Positions 36,302 through 50,334 of a stretch of DNA of 64,000 bases are shown here, in pieces (positions within the stretch are counted from its first letter, which is position 1; every line of letters begins with the position of its first letter). Origin of the DNA: Nematostella vectensis (lineage: Eukaryota > Cnidaria > Anthozoa > Actiniaria > Edwardsiidae); contig NC_064045.1 in the NCBI RefSeq assembly GCF_932526225.1, forward strand, positions 16,302,442 to 16,366,441. The letters are read 5' to 3'. Position numbers and translations under genes: made by a program. The notes under the pieces were generated by a model. That model had not been told where the DNA came from. It searched no databases and worked only from the letters and a program-made list of their open reading frames with translations.

Positions 36302-38304
36302 TTACGTCTTTATTTCTATTTATTTTATGATTTTCACATGATACCAAAACAGCGTCTTTTTTCTTCGCTAATTTGATGTCATGTGCACAATAAAAGAGAT
36401 GCGCCCGTGCGCATGGCGAGTCCCCAAGGGACCCAAGACGCCCAAATAGACCTCTATTTTTTGTCATCCACAATCTCGGCTAGCTGTGCGTGGCGTAACC
36501 GTATTACAGGCCTGGGATCCTGGTTATTGTCCTCCCCATTAATGCGCGGGTTGGGATAACCTTTCAAGAGTGTTGTACAGCATATTCGCTCGGAAATATC
36601 GGTGCTTGGGGCCTTCGGGTTCTTTACAGCCTTCCGTAAAAGCCTTGTGCTGCCATACCGATTGGGTAATCCGTATGTATGGTTTCCGTTTTCTTCTTCA
36701 GACCGGGTTCGATCCCAGGACAATGGGCTTTTTTTTTAATTCGTTTTTTTTTTCTTTATGCTGGACCCCTTAATCCTGATAGGTTTTGCGCAAAAATAAT
36801 AAAAAAAAGTGAGTTTGCAAAATAAGCTTGCTAGATTTATTGATTATATGTATTCAATTTGTTCCTAGGAAGTTAACAAAAAACACAAAGCAAAGAGTTT
36901 GAGGAAGTAAACAAGTATGTGAACTTTAATGTTCTATTTGAAGGGGTGCATTTTGTACAGGGAAGCATACATAGAATGCTTAATTGGTGGAGAGGGAAGA
37001 GGTAAAAGTTTATTGAGCATAATTTCAACAATAGCAGGGGGAAGAGAGGGGCACTCTCTTCATACAATATTGCAGTTGTTACCTATTATTAAATAAGTTT
37101 GTAACATGTCTTTGTTTATTAAGCAAGGTCTATTTCTGAGACAAGCAAACTCAAGTAAGGCTGTTGAAATAACAGGTGAGTGTTAAAAGAAAAACAATTA
37201 TCTGATTAGAAAACTACTGTAGATTCCTTTGCACCAAAATAAGAACAAACTTCATTTTGTTTGTTATTTATGAGGAACGAGATGAGCTCTACAAAGCCAT
37301 TAAGAAATATGTATTGCTCATCTAAATTATACAAGTAAATGATAATATTTAAAAAGAACTACTGTAATTAGAGTGGTTTTCATTAACCCGTGAAACAAAG
37401 TGTGATAGTTAAACGGTAATAGTTAGTAAAACACAAAAAAGAACAATAGAATCAGATCACCACAAAGTGTAATACGCTAAAGCGTAGTTCACGGGTTAAT
37501 GAAGGTTTTGACATTTCAACCTTACATCCACATGAAAGTAATGCCTAATATCGAGTGCCCTACAGTAAGTGTTTTGCAGTCAAGTTGTTTTCTGTTAGTA
37601 GGTAAAAAAATATTCTAAATAATAGTAATCATAGCTATGGTCACCACTTACACATATAGAACTTGTAATGAAAAGAAAGAAAAAATATATATATATATGC
37701 AGTCAAACAACAGAATTGCATGATAACCTTGAATATATTGAATAAAGGACTGCAAAAAAACATCTTTTATACTAGTTGCTTGAATTGACCCTTGGCTATT
37801 TTTAGCTGAATTCTCCTCCCCCTCTAAAAAAGAAAATAATAATAATAATAATAGAACAAAACTAAAAAGAAAACAAACACAACAGAGACCCCCACCAACA
37901 ATTTTGATTTTTTTTACTTTCCTTTAAAAGGGGAGTGTCATGGTTAAGAGATTTGCAATAGCTCTAGAGCCCTGACACAATGAACTTCAGTGAAATTCTA
38001 ATACTGACTTATGAGCTTTTGGTACATGTGGGAGACTTTAAACAAAACAAAAATAATGACCACAAACTGTCCATTAACATAGTTTTCAATATAATATTGC
38101 ATATTATTTAATAAGGTATTGACAGCTTTTAAAAAGTTCAACTGTTTGTAGACACTTAAAAGCCTACAATAAACACTGACTCCAGACATGCGCAGTACTA
38201 TGCTGCTGCCCCTTTAAAGTAAAATACAGCTTTACTTAGTCAGCGTAGACAATATTGCGGATTTTGTCAATATTCTAATATGAATATGCCAATATTCTCC
38301 CCCC
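36302..38304 (+). repeat. Repeat unit 19 (type B head, type A tail, distal D2)
   Basis: Length 2,003 bp, the shortest complete unit. ACTGTAATTAG replaces ACTGTAAGTAATTAG, a 4-bp slippage loss. Counterpart of unit 16. MITE at 37387-37495. Confidence 0.95.
36477..36737 (+). ncRNA. Candidate Pol III RNA, copy 19
   Basis: Recombinant form as copy 15, without the internal T7 run of copy 16. Confidence 0.4.
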
Positions 38305-40308
38305 TTACGTCTTTATTTCTATTTATTTTATGATTTTCACATGATACCAAAACAGCGTCTTTTTTCTTCGCTAATTTGATGTCATGTGCACAATAAAAGA
38401 GATGCGCCCGTGCGCATGGCGAGTCCCCAAGGGACCCAAGACGCCCAAATAGACCTCTATTTTTTGTCATCCACAATCTCGGCGAGCTGTGCGTGGCGTA
38501 ACCGTATTACAGGCCTGGGATCCTGGTTATTGTCCTCCCCATTAATGCGCGGGTTGGGATAACCTTGCAAGAGTGTTGTACAGCATATTCGCTCGGAAAT
38601 ATCGGTGCTTGGGGCCTTCGGGTTCTTTACAGCCTTCCGTAAAAGCCTTGTGCTGCCATACCGATTGGGTAATCCGTATGTATGGTTTCCGTTTTGTTCT
38701 TCAGACCGGGTTCGATCCCAGGCCAATGGGCTTTTTTTTTATTTGGTTTTCTTTCTTTGTGCTTGCCCCCCCTAATCCTAATTGGTTTTGCGCAAAAATA
38801 ATAAAAAAAAGTGAGTTTGCAAAATAAGCTTGCTGGATTTATTGATTATATGTATTCAATTTGTTCCTAGGAAGTTAACAAAAAACACAAAGCAAAGAGT
38901 TTGAGGAAGTAAACAAGTAAGTGAACTTTAATGTTCTATTTGAAGGGGTGCATTTTGTACAGGGAAGCATACATAGAATGCTTAACTGGTGGAGAGGGAA
39001 GAGGTAAAAGTTTATTGAGCATAATTTCAACAATAGCAGGGGGAAGAGAGGGGCACTCTCTTCATACAATATTGCAGTTGTTACCTATTATTAAATAAGT
39101 TTGTAACATGTCTTTGTTTATTAAGCAAGGTCTATTTCTGAGACAAGCAAACTCAAGTAAGGCTGTTGAAATAACAGGTGAGTGTTAAAAGAAAAACAAT
39201 TATCTGATTAGAAAACTACTGTAGATTCCTTTGCACCAAAATAAGAACAAACTTCATTTTGTTTGTTATTTATGAGGAACGAGATGAGCTCTACAAAGCC
39301 ATTAAGAAATATGTATTGCTCATCTAAATTATACAAGTAAATGATAATATTTAAAAAGATCTACTGTAAGTAATTAGAGTGGTTTTCATTAACCCGTGAA
39401 ACAAAGTGTGATAGTTAAACGGTAATAGTTAGTAAAACACAAAAAAGAACAATAGAATCAGATCACCACAAAGTGTAATACGCTAAAGCGTAGTTCACGG
39501 GTTAATGAAGGTTTTGACATTTCAACCTTACATCCACATGAAAGTAATGCCTAATATCGAGTGCCCTACAGTAAGTGTTTTGCAGTCAAGTTGTTTTCTG
39601 TTAGTAGGTAAAAAAATATTCTAAATAATAGTAATCATAGCTATGGTCACCACTTACACATATAGAACTTGTAATGAAAAGAAAGAAAAAATATATATAT
39701 ATGCAGTCAAACAACAGAATTGCATGATAACCTTGAATATATTGAATAAAGGACTGCAAAAAAACATCTTTTATACTAGTTGCTTGAATTGACCCTTGGC
39801 TATTTTTAGCTGAATTCTCCTCCCCCTCTAAAAAAGAAAATAATAATAATAATAATAGAACAAAACTAAAAAGAAAACAAACACAACAGAGACCCCTACC
39901 AACAATTTTGATTTTTTTTACTTTCCTTTAAAAGGGGAGTGTCATGGTTAAGAGATTTGCAATAGCTCTAGAGCCCTGACACAATGAACTTCAGTGAAAT
40001 TCTAATACTGACTTATGAGTTTTTGGTACATGTGGTAGACTTTAAACAAAACAAAAATAATGACCACAAACTGTCCATTAACATAGTTTTCAATATAATA
40101 TTGCATATTATTTAATAAGGTATTGACAGCTTTTAAAAAGTTCAACTGTTTGTAGACACTTAAAAGCCTACAATAAACACTGACTCCAGACATGCGCAGT
40201 ACTATGCTGCTGCCCCTTTAAAGTAAAATACAGCTTTACTTAGTCAGCGTAGACAATATTGCGGATTTTGTCAATATTCTAATATGAATATGCCAATATT
40301 CTCCCCCC
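38305..40308 (+). repeat. Repeat unit 20 (B leader, A core, variant B tail, distal D2)
   Basis: Length 2,004 bp. Leader GTGCACAAT is type B, the core is type A, and the tail is the unit-13 variant, so at least two exchanges are implied. Private TCCTAATTGG and GACCCCTACC. MITE at 39393-39501. Confidence 0.95.
38480..38740 (+). ncRNA. Candidate Pol III RNA, copy 20
   Basis: Type A core ending in AGGCCAATGG, matching copy 13. Confidence 0.4.
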
Positions 40309-42313
40309 TTACGTCTTTATTTCTATTTATTTTATGATTTTCACATGATACCAAAACAGCGTCTTTTTTCTTCGCTAATTTGATGTCATGTGCACAATAA
40401 AAGAGATGCGCCCGTGCGCATGGCGAGTCCCCAAGGGACCCAAGACGCCCAAATAGACCTCTATTTTTTGTCATCCACAATCTCGGCTAGCTGTGCGTGG
40501 CGTAACCGTATTACAGGCCTGGGATCCTGGTTATTGTCCTCCCCATTAATGCGCGGGTTGGGATAACCTTGCAAGAGTGTTGTACAGCATATTCGCTCGG
40601 AAATATCGGTGCTTGGGGCCTTCGGGTTCTTTACAGCCTTCCGTAAAAGCCTTGTGCTGCCATACCGATTGGGTAATCCGTATGTATGGTTTCCGTTTTC
40701 TTCTTCAGACCGGGTTCGATCCCAGGCCAATGGGCTTTTTTTTTATTCGTTTTCTTTCTTTGTGCTTGCCCCCTCTAATCCTGATTGGTTTTGCGCAAAA
40801 ATAATAAAAAAAAGTGAGTTTGCAAAATAAGCTTGCTGGATTTATTGATTATATGTATTCAATTTGTTCCTAGGAAGTTAACAAAAAACACAAAGCAAAG
40901 AGTTTGAGGAAGTAAACAAGTATGTGAACTTTAATGTTCTATTTGAAGGGATGCATTTTGTACAGGGAAGCATACATAGAATGCTTAACTGGTGGAGAGG
41001 GAAGAGGTAAAAGTTTATTGAGCATAATTTCAACAATAGCAGGGGGAAGAGAGGGGCACTCTCTTCATACAATATTGCAGTTGTTACCTATTATTAAATA
41101 AGTTTGTAACATGTCTTTGTTTATTAAGCAAGGTCTATTTCTGAGACAAGCAAACTCAAGTAAGGCTGTTGAAATAACAGGTGAGTGTTAAAAGAAAAAC
41201 AATTATCTGATTAGAAAACTACTGTAGATTCCTTTGCACCAAAATAAGAACAAACTTCATTTTGTTTGTTATTTATGAGGAACGAGATGAGCTCTACAAA
41301 GCCATAAAGAAATATGTATTGCTCATCTAAATTATACAAGTAAATGATAATATTTAAAAAGAACTACTGTAAGTAATTAGAGTGGTTTTCATTAACCCGT
41401 GAAACAAAGTGTGATAGTTAAACGGTAATAGTTAGTAAAACACAAAAAAGAACAATAGAATCAGATCACCACAAAGTGTAATACGCTAAAGCGTAGTTCA
41501 CGGGTTAATGAAGGTTTTGACATTTCAACCTTACATCCACATGAAAGTAATGCCTAATATCGAGTGCCCTACAGTAAGTGTTTTGCAGTCAAGTTGTTTT
41601 CTGTTAGTAGGTAAAAAAATATTCTAAATAATAGTAATCATAGCTATAGTCACCACTTACACATATAGAACTTGTAATGAAAAGAAAGAAAAAATATATA
41701 TATATGCAGTCAAACAACAGAATTGCATGATAACCTTGAATATATTGAATAAAGGACTGCAAAAAAAACATCTTTTATACTAGTTGCTTGAATTGACCCT
41801 TGGCTATTTTTAGCTGAATTCTCCTCCCCCTCTAAAAAAGAAAATAATAATAATAATAATATAACAAAACTAAAAAGAAAATAAACACAACAGAGACCCC
41901 CACCAACAATTTTGATTTCTTTTTACTTTCCTTTAAAAGGGGAGTGTCATGGTTAAGAGATTTGCAATAGCTCTAGAGCCCTGACACAATGAACTTCAGT
42001 GAAATTCTAATACTGACTTATGAGCTTTTGGTACATGTGGGAGACTTTAAACAAAACAAAAAAAATGACCACAAACTGTCCATTAACATAGTTTTCAATA
42101 TAATATTGCATATTATTTAATAAGGTATTGACAGCTTTTAAAAAGTTCAACTGTTTGTAGACACTTAAAAGCCTACAATAAACACTGACTCCAGACATGC
42201 GCAGTACTATGCTGCTGCCCCTTTAAAGTAAAATATAGCTTTACTTAGTCAGCGTAGACAATATTGCGGATTTTGTCAATACTCTAATATGAAGATGTCA
42301 ATATTCTCCCCCC
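40309..42313 (+). repeat. Repeat unit 21 (type B recombinant, distal D1)
   Basis: Length 2,005 bp. Has GCCCCCTCTAATCC, as in unit 2, and private GAAGGGATGCATT. MITE at 41396-41504. Confidence 0.95.
40484..40744 (+). ncRNA. Candidate Pol III RNA, copy 21
   Basis: Type B except for the type A CTTGCAAG palindrome. Confidence 0.4.
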
Positions 42314-44320
42314 TTACGTCTTTATTTCTATTTATTTTATGATTTTCACATGATACCAAAACAGCGTCTTTTTTCTTCGCTAATTTGATGTCATGTACAT
42401 AATAAAAGAGATGCGCCCGTGCGCATGGCGAGTCCCCAAGGGACCCAAGACGCCCAAATAGACCTCTATTTTTTGTCATCCACAATCTCGGCGAGCTGTG
42501 CGTGGCGTAACCGTATTACAGGCCTGGGATCCTGGTTATTGTCCTCCCCATTAATGCGCGGGTTGGGATAACCTTGCAAGAGTGTTGTACAGCATATTCG
42601 CTCGGAAATATCGGTGCTTGGGGCCTTCGGGTTCTTTACAGCCTTCCGTAAAAGCCTTGTGCTGCCATACCGATTGGGTAATCCGTATGTATGGTTTCCG
42701 TTTTGTTCTTCAGACCGGGTTCGATCCCAGGACAATGGGCTTTTTTTTTAATTCGTTTTTTTTTTCTTTGTGCTGGACCCCTTAATCCTGATAGGTTTTG
42801 CGCAAAAATAATAAAAAAAAGTGAGTTTGCAAAATAAGCTTGCTGGATTTATTGATTATATGTATTCAATTTGTTCCTAGGAAGTTAACAAAAAACACAA
42901 AGCAAAGAGTTTGAGGAAGTAAACAAGTATGTGAACTTTAATGTTCTATTTGAAGGGGTGCATTTTGTACAGGGAAGCATACATAGAATGCTTAACTGGT
43001 GGAGAGGGAAGAGGTAAAAGTTTATTGAGCATAATTTCAACAATAGCAGGGGGAAGAGAGGGGCACTCTCTTCATACAATATTGCAGTTGTTACCTATTA
43101 TTAAATAAGTTTGTAACATGTCTTTGTTTATTAAGCAAGGTCTATTTCTGAGACAAGCAAACTCAAGTAAGGCTGTTGAAATAACAGGTGAGTGTTAAAA
43201 GAAAAACAATTATCTGATTAGAAAACTACTGTAGATTCCTTTGCACCAAAATAAGAACAAACTTCATTTTGTTTGTTATTTATGAGGAACGAGATGAGCT
43301 CTACAAAGCCATAAAGAAATATGTATTGCTCATCTAAATTATACAAGTAAATGATAATATTTAAAAAGAACTACTGTAAGTAATTAGAGTGGTTTTCATT
43401 AACCCGTGAAACAAAGTGTGATAGTTAAACGGTAATAGTTAGTAAAACACAAAAAAGAACAATAGAATCAGATCACCACAAAGTGTAATACGCTAAAGCG
43501 TAGTTCACGGGTTAATGAAGGTTTTGACATTTCAACCTTACATCCACATGAAAGTAATGCCTAATATCGAGTGCCCTACAGTAAGTGTTTTGCAGTCAAG
43601 TTGTTTTCTGTTAGTAGGTAAAAAAATATTCTAAATAATAGTAATCATAGCTATAGTCACCACTTACACATATAGAACTTGTAATGAAAAGAAAGAAAAA
43701 ATATATATATATGCAGTCAAACAACAGAATTGCATGATAACCTTGAATATATTGAATAAAGGACTGCAAAAAAAACATCTTTTATACTAGTTGCTTGAAT
43801 TGACCCTTGGCTATTTTTAGCTGAATTCTCCTCCCCCTCTAAAAAAGAAAATAATAATAATAATAATATAACAAAACTAAAAAGAAAATAAACACAACAG
43901 AGACCCCCACCAACAATTTTGATTTCTTTTTACTTTCCTTTAAAAGGGGAGTGTCATGGTTAAGAGATTTGCAATAGCTCTAGAGCCCTGACACAATGAA
44001 CTTCAGTGAAATTCTAATACTGACTTATGAGCTTTTGGTACATGTGGGAGACTTTAAACAAAACAAAAAAAATGACCACAAACTGTCCATTAACATAGTT
44101 TTCAATATAATATTGCATATTATTTAATAAGGTATTGACAGCTTTTAAAAAGTTCAACTGTTTGTAGACACTTAAAAGCCTACAATAAACACTGACTCCA
44201 GACATGCGCAGTACTATGCTGCTGCCCCTTTAAAGTAAAATACAGCTTTACTTAGTCAGCGTAGACAATATTGCGGATTTTGTCAATATTCTAATATGAA
44301 TATGCCAATATTCTCCCCCC
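42314..44320 (+). repeat. Repeat unit 22 (type A, distal D1)
   Basis: Length 2,007 bp. Type A tail but with type B TTGCTGGATT shortly after, placing an exchange within about 100 bp 3' of the terminator. MITE at 43403-43511. Confidence 0.95.
42489..42749 (+). ncRNA. Candidate Pol III RNA, copy 22
   Basis: Consensus type A. Confidence 0.4.
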
Positions 44321-46325
44321 TTACGTCTTTATTTCTATTTATTTTATGATTTTCACATGATACCAAAACAGCGTCTTTTTTCTTCGCTAATTTGATGTCA
44401 TGTGCACAATAAAAGAGATGCGCCCGTGCGCATGGCGAGTCCCCAAGGGACCCAAGACGCCCAAATAGACCTCTATTTTTTGTCATCCACAATCTCGGCT
44501 AGCTGTGCGTGGCGTAACCGTATTACAGGCCTGGGATCCTGGTTATTGTCCTCCCCATTAATGCGCGGGTTGGGATAACCTTTCAAGAGTGTTGTACAGC
44601 ATATTCGCTCGGAAATATCGGTGCTTGGGGCCTTCGGGTTCTTTACAGCCTTCCGTAAAAGCCTTGTGCTGCCATACCGATTGGGTAATCCGTATGTATG
44701 GTTTCCGTTTTCTTCTTCAGACCGGGTTCGATCCCAGGCCAATGGGCTTTTTTTTTATTCGTTTTCTTTCTTTGTGCTTGCCCCCCCTAATCCTGATTGG
44801 TTTTGCGCAAAAATAATAAAAAAAAGTGAGTTTGCAAAATAAGCTTGCTGGATTTATTGATTATATGTATTCAATTTGTTCCTAGGAAGTTAACAAAAAA
44901 CACAAAGCAAAGAGTTTGAGGAAGTAAACAAGTATGTGAACTTTAATGTTCTATTTGAAGGGGTGCATTTTGTACAGGGAAGCATACATAGAATGCTTAA
45001 CTGGTGGAGAGGGAAGAGGTAAAAGTTTATTGAGCATAATTTCAACAATAGCAGGGGGAAGAGAGGGGCACTCTCTTCATACAATATTGCAGTTGTTACC
45101 TATTATTAAATAAGTTTGTAACATGTCTTTGTTTATTAAGCAAGGTCTATTTCTGAGACAAGCAAACTCAAGTAAGGCTGTTGAAATAACAGGTGAGTGT
45201 TAAAAGAAAAACAATTATCTGATTAGAAAACTACTGTAGATTCCTTTGCACCAAAATAAGAACAAACTTCATTTTGTTTGTTATTTATGAGGAACGAGAT
45301 GAGCTCTACAAAGCCATAAAGAAATATGTATTGCTCATCTAAATTATACAAGTAAATGATAATATTTAAAAAGAACTACTGTAAGTAATTAGAGTGGTTT
45401 TCATTAACCCGTGAAACAAAGTGTGATAGTTAAACGGTAATAGTTAGTAAAACACAAAAAAGAACAATAGAATCAGATCACCACAAAGTGTAATACGCTA
45501 AAGCGTAGTTCACGGGTTAATGAAGGTTTTGACATTTCAACCTTACATCCACATGAAAGTAATGCCTAATATCGAGTGCCCTACAGTAAGTGTTTTGCAG
45601 TCAAGTTGTTTTCTGTTAGTAGGTAAAAAAATATTCTAAATAATAGTAATCATAGCTATAGTCACCACTTACACATATAGAACTTGTAATGAAAAGAAAG
45701 AAAAAATATATATATATGCAGTCAAACAACAGAATTGCATGATAACCTTGAATATATTGAATAAAGGACTGCAAAAAAAACATCTTTTATACTAGTTGCT
45801 TGAATTGACCCTTGGCTATTTTTAGCTGAATTCTCCTCCCCCTCTAAAAAAGAAAATAATAATAATAATAATATAACAAAACTAAAAAGAAAATAAACAC
45901 AACAGAGACCCCCACCAACAATTTTGATTTCTTTTTACTTTCCTTTAAAAGGGGAGTGTCATGGTTAAGAGATTTGCAATAGCTCTAGAGCCCTGACACA
46001 ATGAACTTCAGTGAAATTCTAATACTGACTTATGAGCTTTTGGTACATGTGGGAGACTTTAAACAAAACAAAAAAAATGACCACAAACTGTCCATTAACA
46101 TAGTTTTCAATATAATATTGCATATTATTTAATAAGGTATTGACAGCTTTTAAAAAGTTCAACTGTTTGTAGACACTTAAAAGCCTACAATAAACACTGA
46201 CTCCAGACATGCGCAGTACTATGCTGCTGCCCCTTTAAAGTAAAATACAGCTTTACTTAGTCAGCGTAGACAATATTGCGGATTTTGTCAATATTCTAAT
46301 ATGAATATGCCAATATTCTCCCCCC
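44321..46325 (+). repeat. Repeat unit 23 (type B, distal D1)
   Basis: Length 2,005 bp. Start of three consecutive type B / D1 units (23-25), the longest homogeneous run. MITE at 45408-45516. Confidence 0.95.
44496..44756 (+). ncRNA. Candidate Pol III RNA, copy 23
   Basis: Consensus type B. Confidence 0.4.
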
Positions 46326-48330
46326 TTACGTCTTTATTTCTATTTATTTTATGATTTTCACATGATACCAAAACAGCGTCTTTTTTCTTCGCTAATTTGA
46401 TGTCATGTGCACAATAAAAGAGATGCGCCCGTGCGCATGGCGAGTCCCCAAGGGACCCAAGACGCCCAAATAGACCTCTATTTTTTGTCATCCACAATCT
46501 CGGCTAGCTGTGCGTGGCGTAACCGTATTACAGGCCTGGGATCCTGGTTATTGTCCTCCCCATTAATGCGCGGGTTGGGATAACCTTTCAAGAGTGTTGT
46601 ACAGCATATTCGCTCGGAAATATCGGTGCTTGGGGCCTTCGGGTTCTTTACAGCCTTCCGTAAAAGCCTTGTGCTGCCATACCGATTGGGTAATCCGTAT
46701 GTATGGTTTCCGTTTTCTTCTTCAGACCGGGTTCGATCCCAGGCCAATGGGCTTTTTTTTTATTCGTTTTCTTTTTTTGTGCTTGCCCCCCCTAATCCTG
46801 ATTGGTTTTGCGCAAAAATAATAAAAAAAAGTGAGTTTGCAAAATAAGCTTGCTGGATTTATTGATTATATGTATTCAATTTGTTCCTAGGAAGTTAACA
46901 AAAAACACAAAGCAAAGAGTTTGAGGAAGTAAACAAGTATGTGAACTTTAATGTTCTATTTGAAGGGGTGCATTTTGTACAGGGAAGCATACATAGAATG
47001 CTTAACTGGTGGAGAGGGAAGAGGTAAAAGTTTATTGAGCATAATTTCAACAATAGCAGGGGGAAGAGAGGGGCACTCTCTTCATACAATATTGCAGTTG
47101 TTACCTATTATTAAATAAGTTTGTAACATGTCTTTGTTTATTAAGCAAGGTCTATTTCTGAGACAAGCAAACTCAAGTAAGGCTGTTGAAATAACAGGTG
47201 AGTGTTAAAAGAAAAACAATTATCTGATTAGAAAACTACTGTAGATTCCTTTGCACCAAAATAAGAACAAACTTCATTTTGTTTGTTATTTATGAGGAAC
47301 GAGATGAGCTCTACAAAGCCATAAAGAAATATGTATTGCTCATCTAAATTATACAAGTAAATGATAATATTTAAAAAGAACTACTGTAAGTAATTAGAGT
47401 GGTTTTCATTAACCCGTGAAACAAAGTGTGATAGTTAAACGGTAATAGTTAGTAAAACACAAAAAAGAACAATAGAATCAGATCACCACAAAGTGTAATA
47501 CGCTAAAGCGTAGTTCACGGGTTAATGAAGGTTTTGACATTTCAACCTTACATCCACATGAAAGTAATGCCTAATATCGAGTGCCCTACAGTAAGTGTTT
47601 TGCAGTCAAGTTGTTTTCTGTTAGTAGGTAAAAAAATATTCTAAATAATAGTAATCATAGCTATAGTCACCACTTACACATATAGAACTTGTAATGAAAA
47701 GAAAGAAAAAATATATATATATGCAGTCAAACAACAGAATTGCATGATAACCTTGAATATATTGAATAAAGGACTGCAAAAAAAACATCTTTTATACTAG
47801 TTGCTTGAATTGACCCTTGGCTATTTTTAGCTGAATTCTCCTCCCCCTCTAAAAAAGAAAATAATAATAATAATAATATAACAAAACTAAAAAGAAAATA
47901 AACACAACAGAGACCCCCACCAACAATTTTGATTTCTTTTTACTTTCCTTTAAAAGGGGAGTGTCATGGTTAAGAGATTTGCAATAGCTCTAGAGCCCTG
48001 ACACAATGAACTTCAGTGAAATTCTAATACTGACTTATGAGCTTTTGGTACATGTGGGAGACTTTAAACAAAACAAAAAAAATGACCACAAACTGTCCAT
48101 TAACATAGTTTTCAATATAATATTGCATATTATTTAATAAGGTATTGACAGCTTTTAAAAAGTTCAACTGTTTGTAGACACTTAAAAGCCTACAATAAAC
48201 ACTGACTCCAGACATGCGCAGTACTATGCTGCTGCCCCTTTAAAGTAAAATACAGCTTTACTTAGTCAGCGTAGACAATATTGCGGATTTTGTCAATATT
48301 CTAATATGAATATGCCAATATTCTCCCCCC
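46326..48330 (+). repeat. Repeat unit 24 (type B, distal D1)
   Basis: Length 2,005 bp. Private TTTTCTTTTTTTGTGC in the pyrimidine tract. MITE at 47413-47521. Confidence 0.95.
46501..46761 (+). ncRNA. Candidate Pol III RNA, copy 24
   Basis: Consensus type B. Confidence 0.4.
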
Positions 48331-50334
48331 TTACGTCTTTATTTCTATTTATTTTATGATTTTCACATGATACCAAAACAGCGTCTTTTTTCTTCGCTAA
48401 TTTGATGTCATGTGCACAATAAAAGAGATGCGCCCGTGCGCATGGCGAGTCCCCAAGGGACCCAAGACGCCCAAATAGACCTCTATTTTTTGTCATCCAC
48501 AATCTCGGCTAGCTGTGCGTGGCGTAACCGTATTACAGGCCTGGGATCCTGGTTATTGTCCTCCCCATTAATGCGCGGGTTGGGATAACCTTTCAAGAGT
48601 GTTGTACAGCATATTCGCTCGGAAATATCGGTGCTTGGGGCCTTCGGGTTCTTTACAGCCTTCCGTAAAAGCCTTGTGCTGCCATACCGATTGGGTAATC
48701 CGTATGTATGGTTTCCGTTTTCTTCTTCAGACCGGGTTCGATCCCAGGCCAATGGGCTTTTTTTTATTCGTTTTCTTTCTTTGTGCTTGCCCCCCCTAAT
48801 CCTGATTGGTTTTGCGCAAAAATAATAAAAAAAAGTGAGTTTGCAAAATAAGCTTGCTGGATTTATTGATTATATGTATTCAATTTGTTCCTAGGAAGTT
48901 AACAAAAAACACAAAGCAAAGAGTTTGAGGAAGTAAACAAGTATGTGAACTTTAATGTTCTATTTGAAGGGGTGCATTTTGTACAGGGAAGCATACATAG
49001 AATGCTTAACTGGTGGAGAGGGAAGAGGTAAAAGTTTATTGAGCATAATTTCAACAATAGCAGGGGGAAGAGAGGGGCACTCTCTTCATACAATATTGCA
49101 GTTGTTACCTATTATTAAATAAGTTTGTAACATGTCTTTGTTTATTAAGCAAGGTCTATTTCTGAGACAAGCAAACTCAAGTAAGGCTGTTGAAATAACA
49201 GGTGAGTGTTAAAAGAAAAACAATTATCTGATTAGAAAACTACTGTAGATTCCTTTGCACCAAAATAAGAACAAACTTCATTTTGTTTGTTATTTATGAG
49301 GAACGAGATGAGCTCTACAAAGCCATAAAGAAATATGTATTGCTCATCTAAATTATACAAGTAAATGATAATATTTAAAAAGAACTACTGTAAGTAACTA
49401 GAGTGGTTTTCATTAACCCGTGAAACAAAGTGTGATAGTTAAACGGTAATAGTTAGTAAAACACAAAAAAGAACAATAGAATCAGATCACCACAAAGTGT
49501 AATACGCTAAAGCGTAGTTCACGGGTTAATGAAGGTTTTGACATTTCAACCTTACATCCACATGAAAGTAATGCCTAATATCGAGTGCCCTACAGTAAGT
49601 GTTTTGCAGTCAAGTTGTTTTCTGTTAGTAGGTAAAAAAATATTCTAAATAATAGTAATCATAGCTATAGTCACCACTTACACATATAGAACTTGTAATG
49701 AAAAGAAAGAAAAAATATATATATATGCAGTCAAACAACAGAATTGCATGATAACCTTGAATATATTGAATAAAGGACTGCAAAAAAAACATCTTTTATA
49801 CTAGTTGCTTGAATTGACCCTTGGCTATTTTTAGCTGAATTCTCCTCCCCCTCTAAAAAAGAAAATAATAATAATAATAATATAACAAAACTAAAAAGAA
49901 AATAAACACAACAGAGACCCCCACCAACAATTTTGATTTCTTTTTACTTTCCTTTAAAAGGGGAGTGTCATGGTTAAGAGATTTGCAATAGCTCTAGAGC
50001 CCTGACACAATGAACTTCAGTGAAATTCTAATACTGACTTATGAGCTTTTGGTACATGTGGGAGACTTTAAACAAAACAAAAAAAATGACCACAAACTGT
50101 CCATTAACATAGTTTTCAATATAATATTGCATATTATTTAATAAGGTATTGACAGCTTTTAAAAAGTTCAACTGTTTGTAGACACTTAAAAGCCTACAAT
50201 AAACACTGACTCCAGACATGCGCAGTACTATGCTGCTGCCCCTTTAAAGTAAAATATAGCTTTACTTAGTCAGCGTAGACAATATTGCGGATTTTGTCAA
50301 TACTCTAATATGAAGATGTCAATATTCTCCCCCC
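48331..50334 (+). repeat. Repeat unit 25 (type B, distal D1)
   Basis: Length 2,004 bp. Shares the eight-T terminator with unit 31, exactly 12,030 bp away. Private GTAACTAGAG. MITE at 49417-49525. Confidence 0.95.
48506..48765 (+). ncRNA. Candidate Pol III RNA, copy 25
   Basis: Type B with the T run shortened to eight. Confidence 0.4.
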
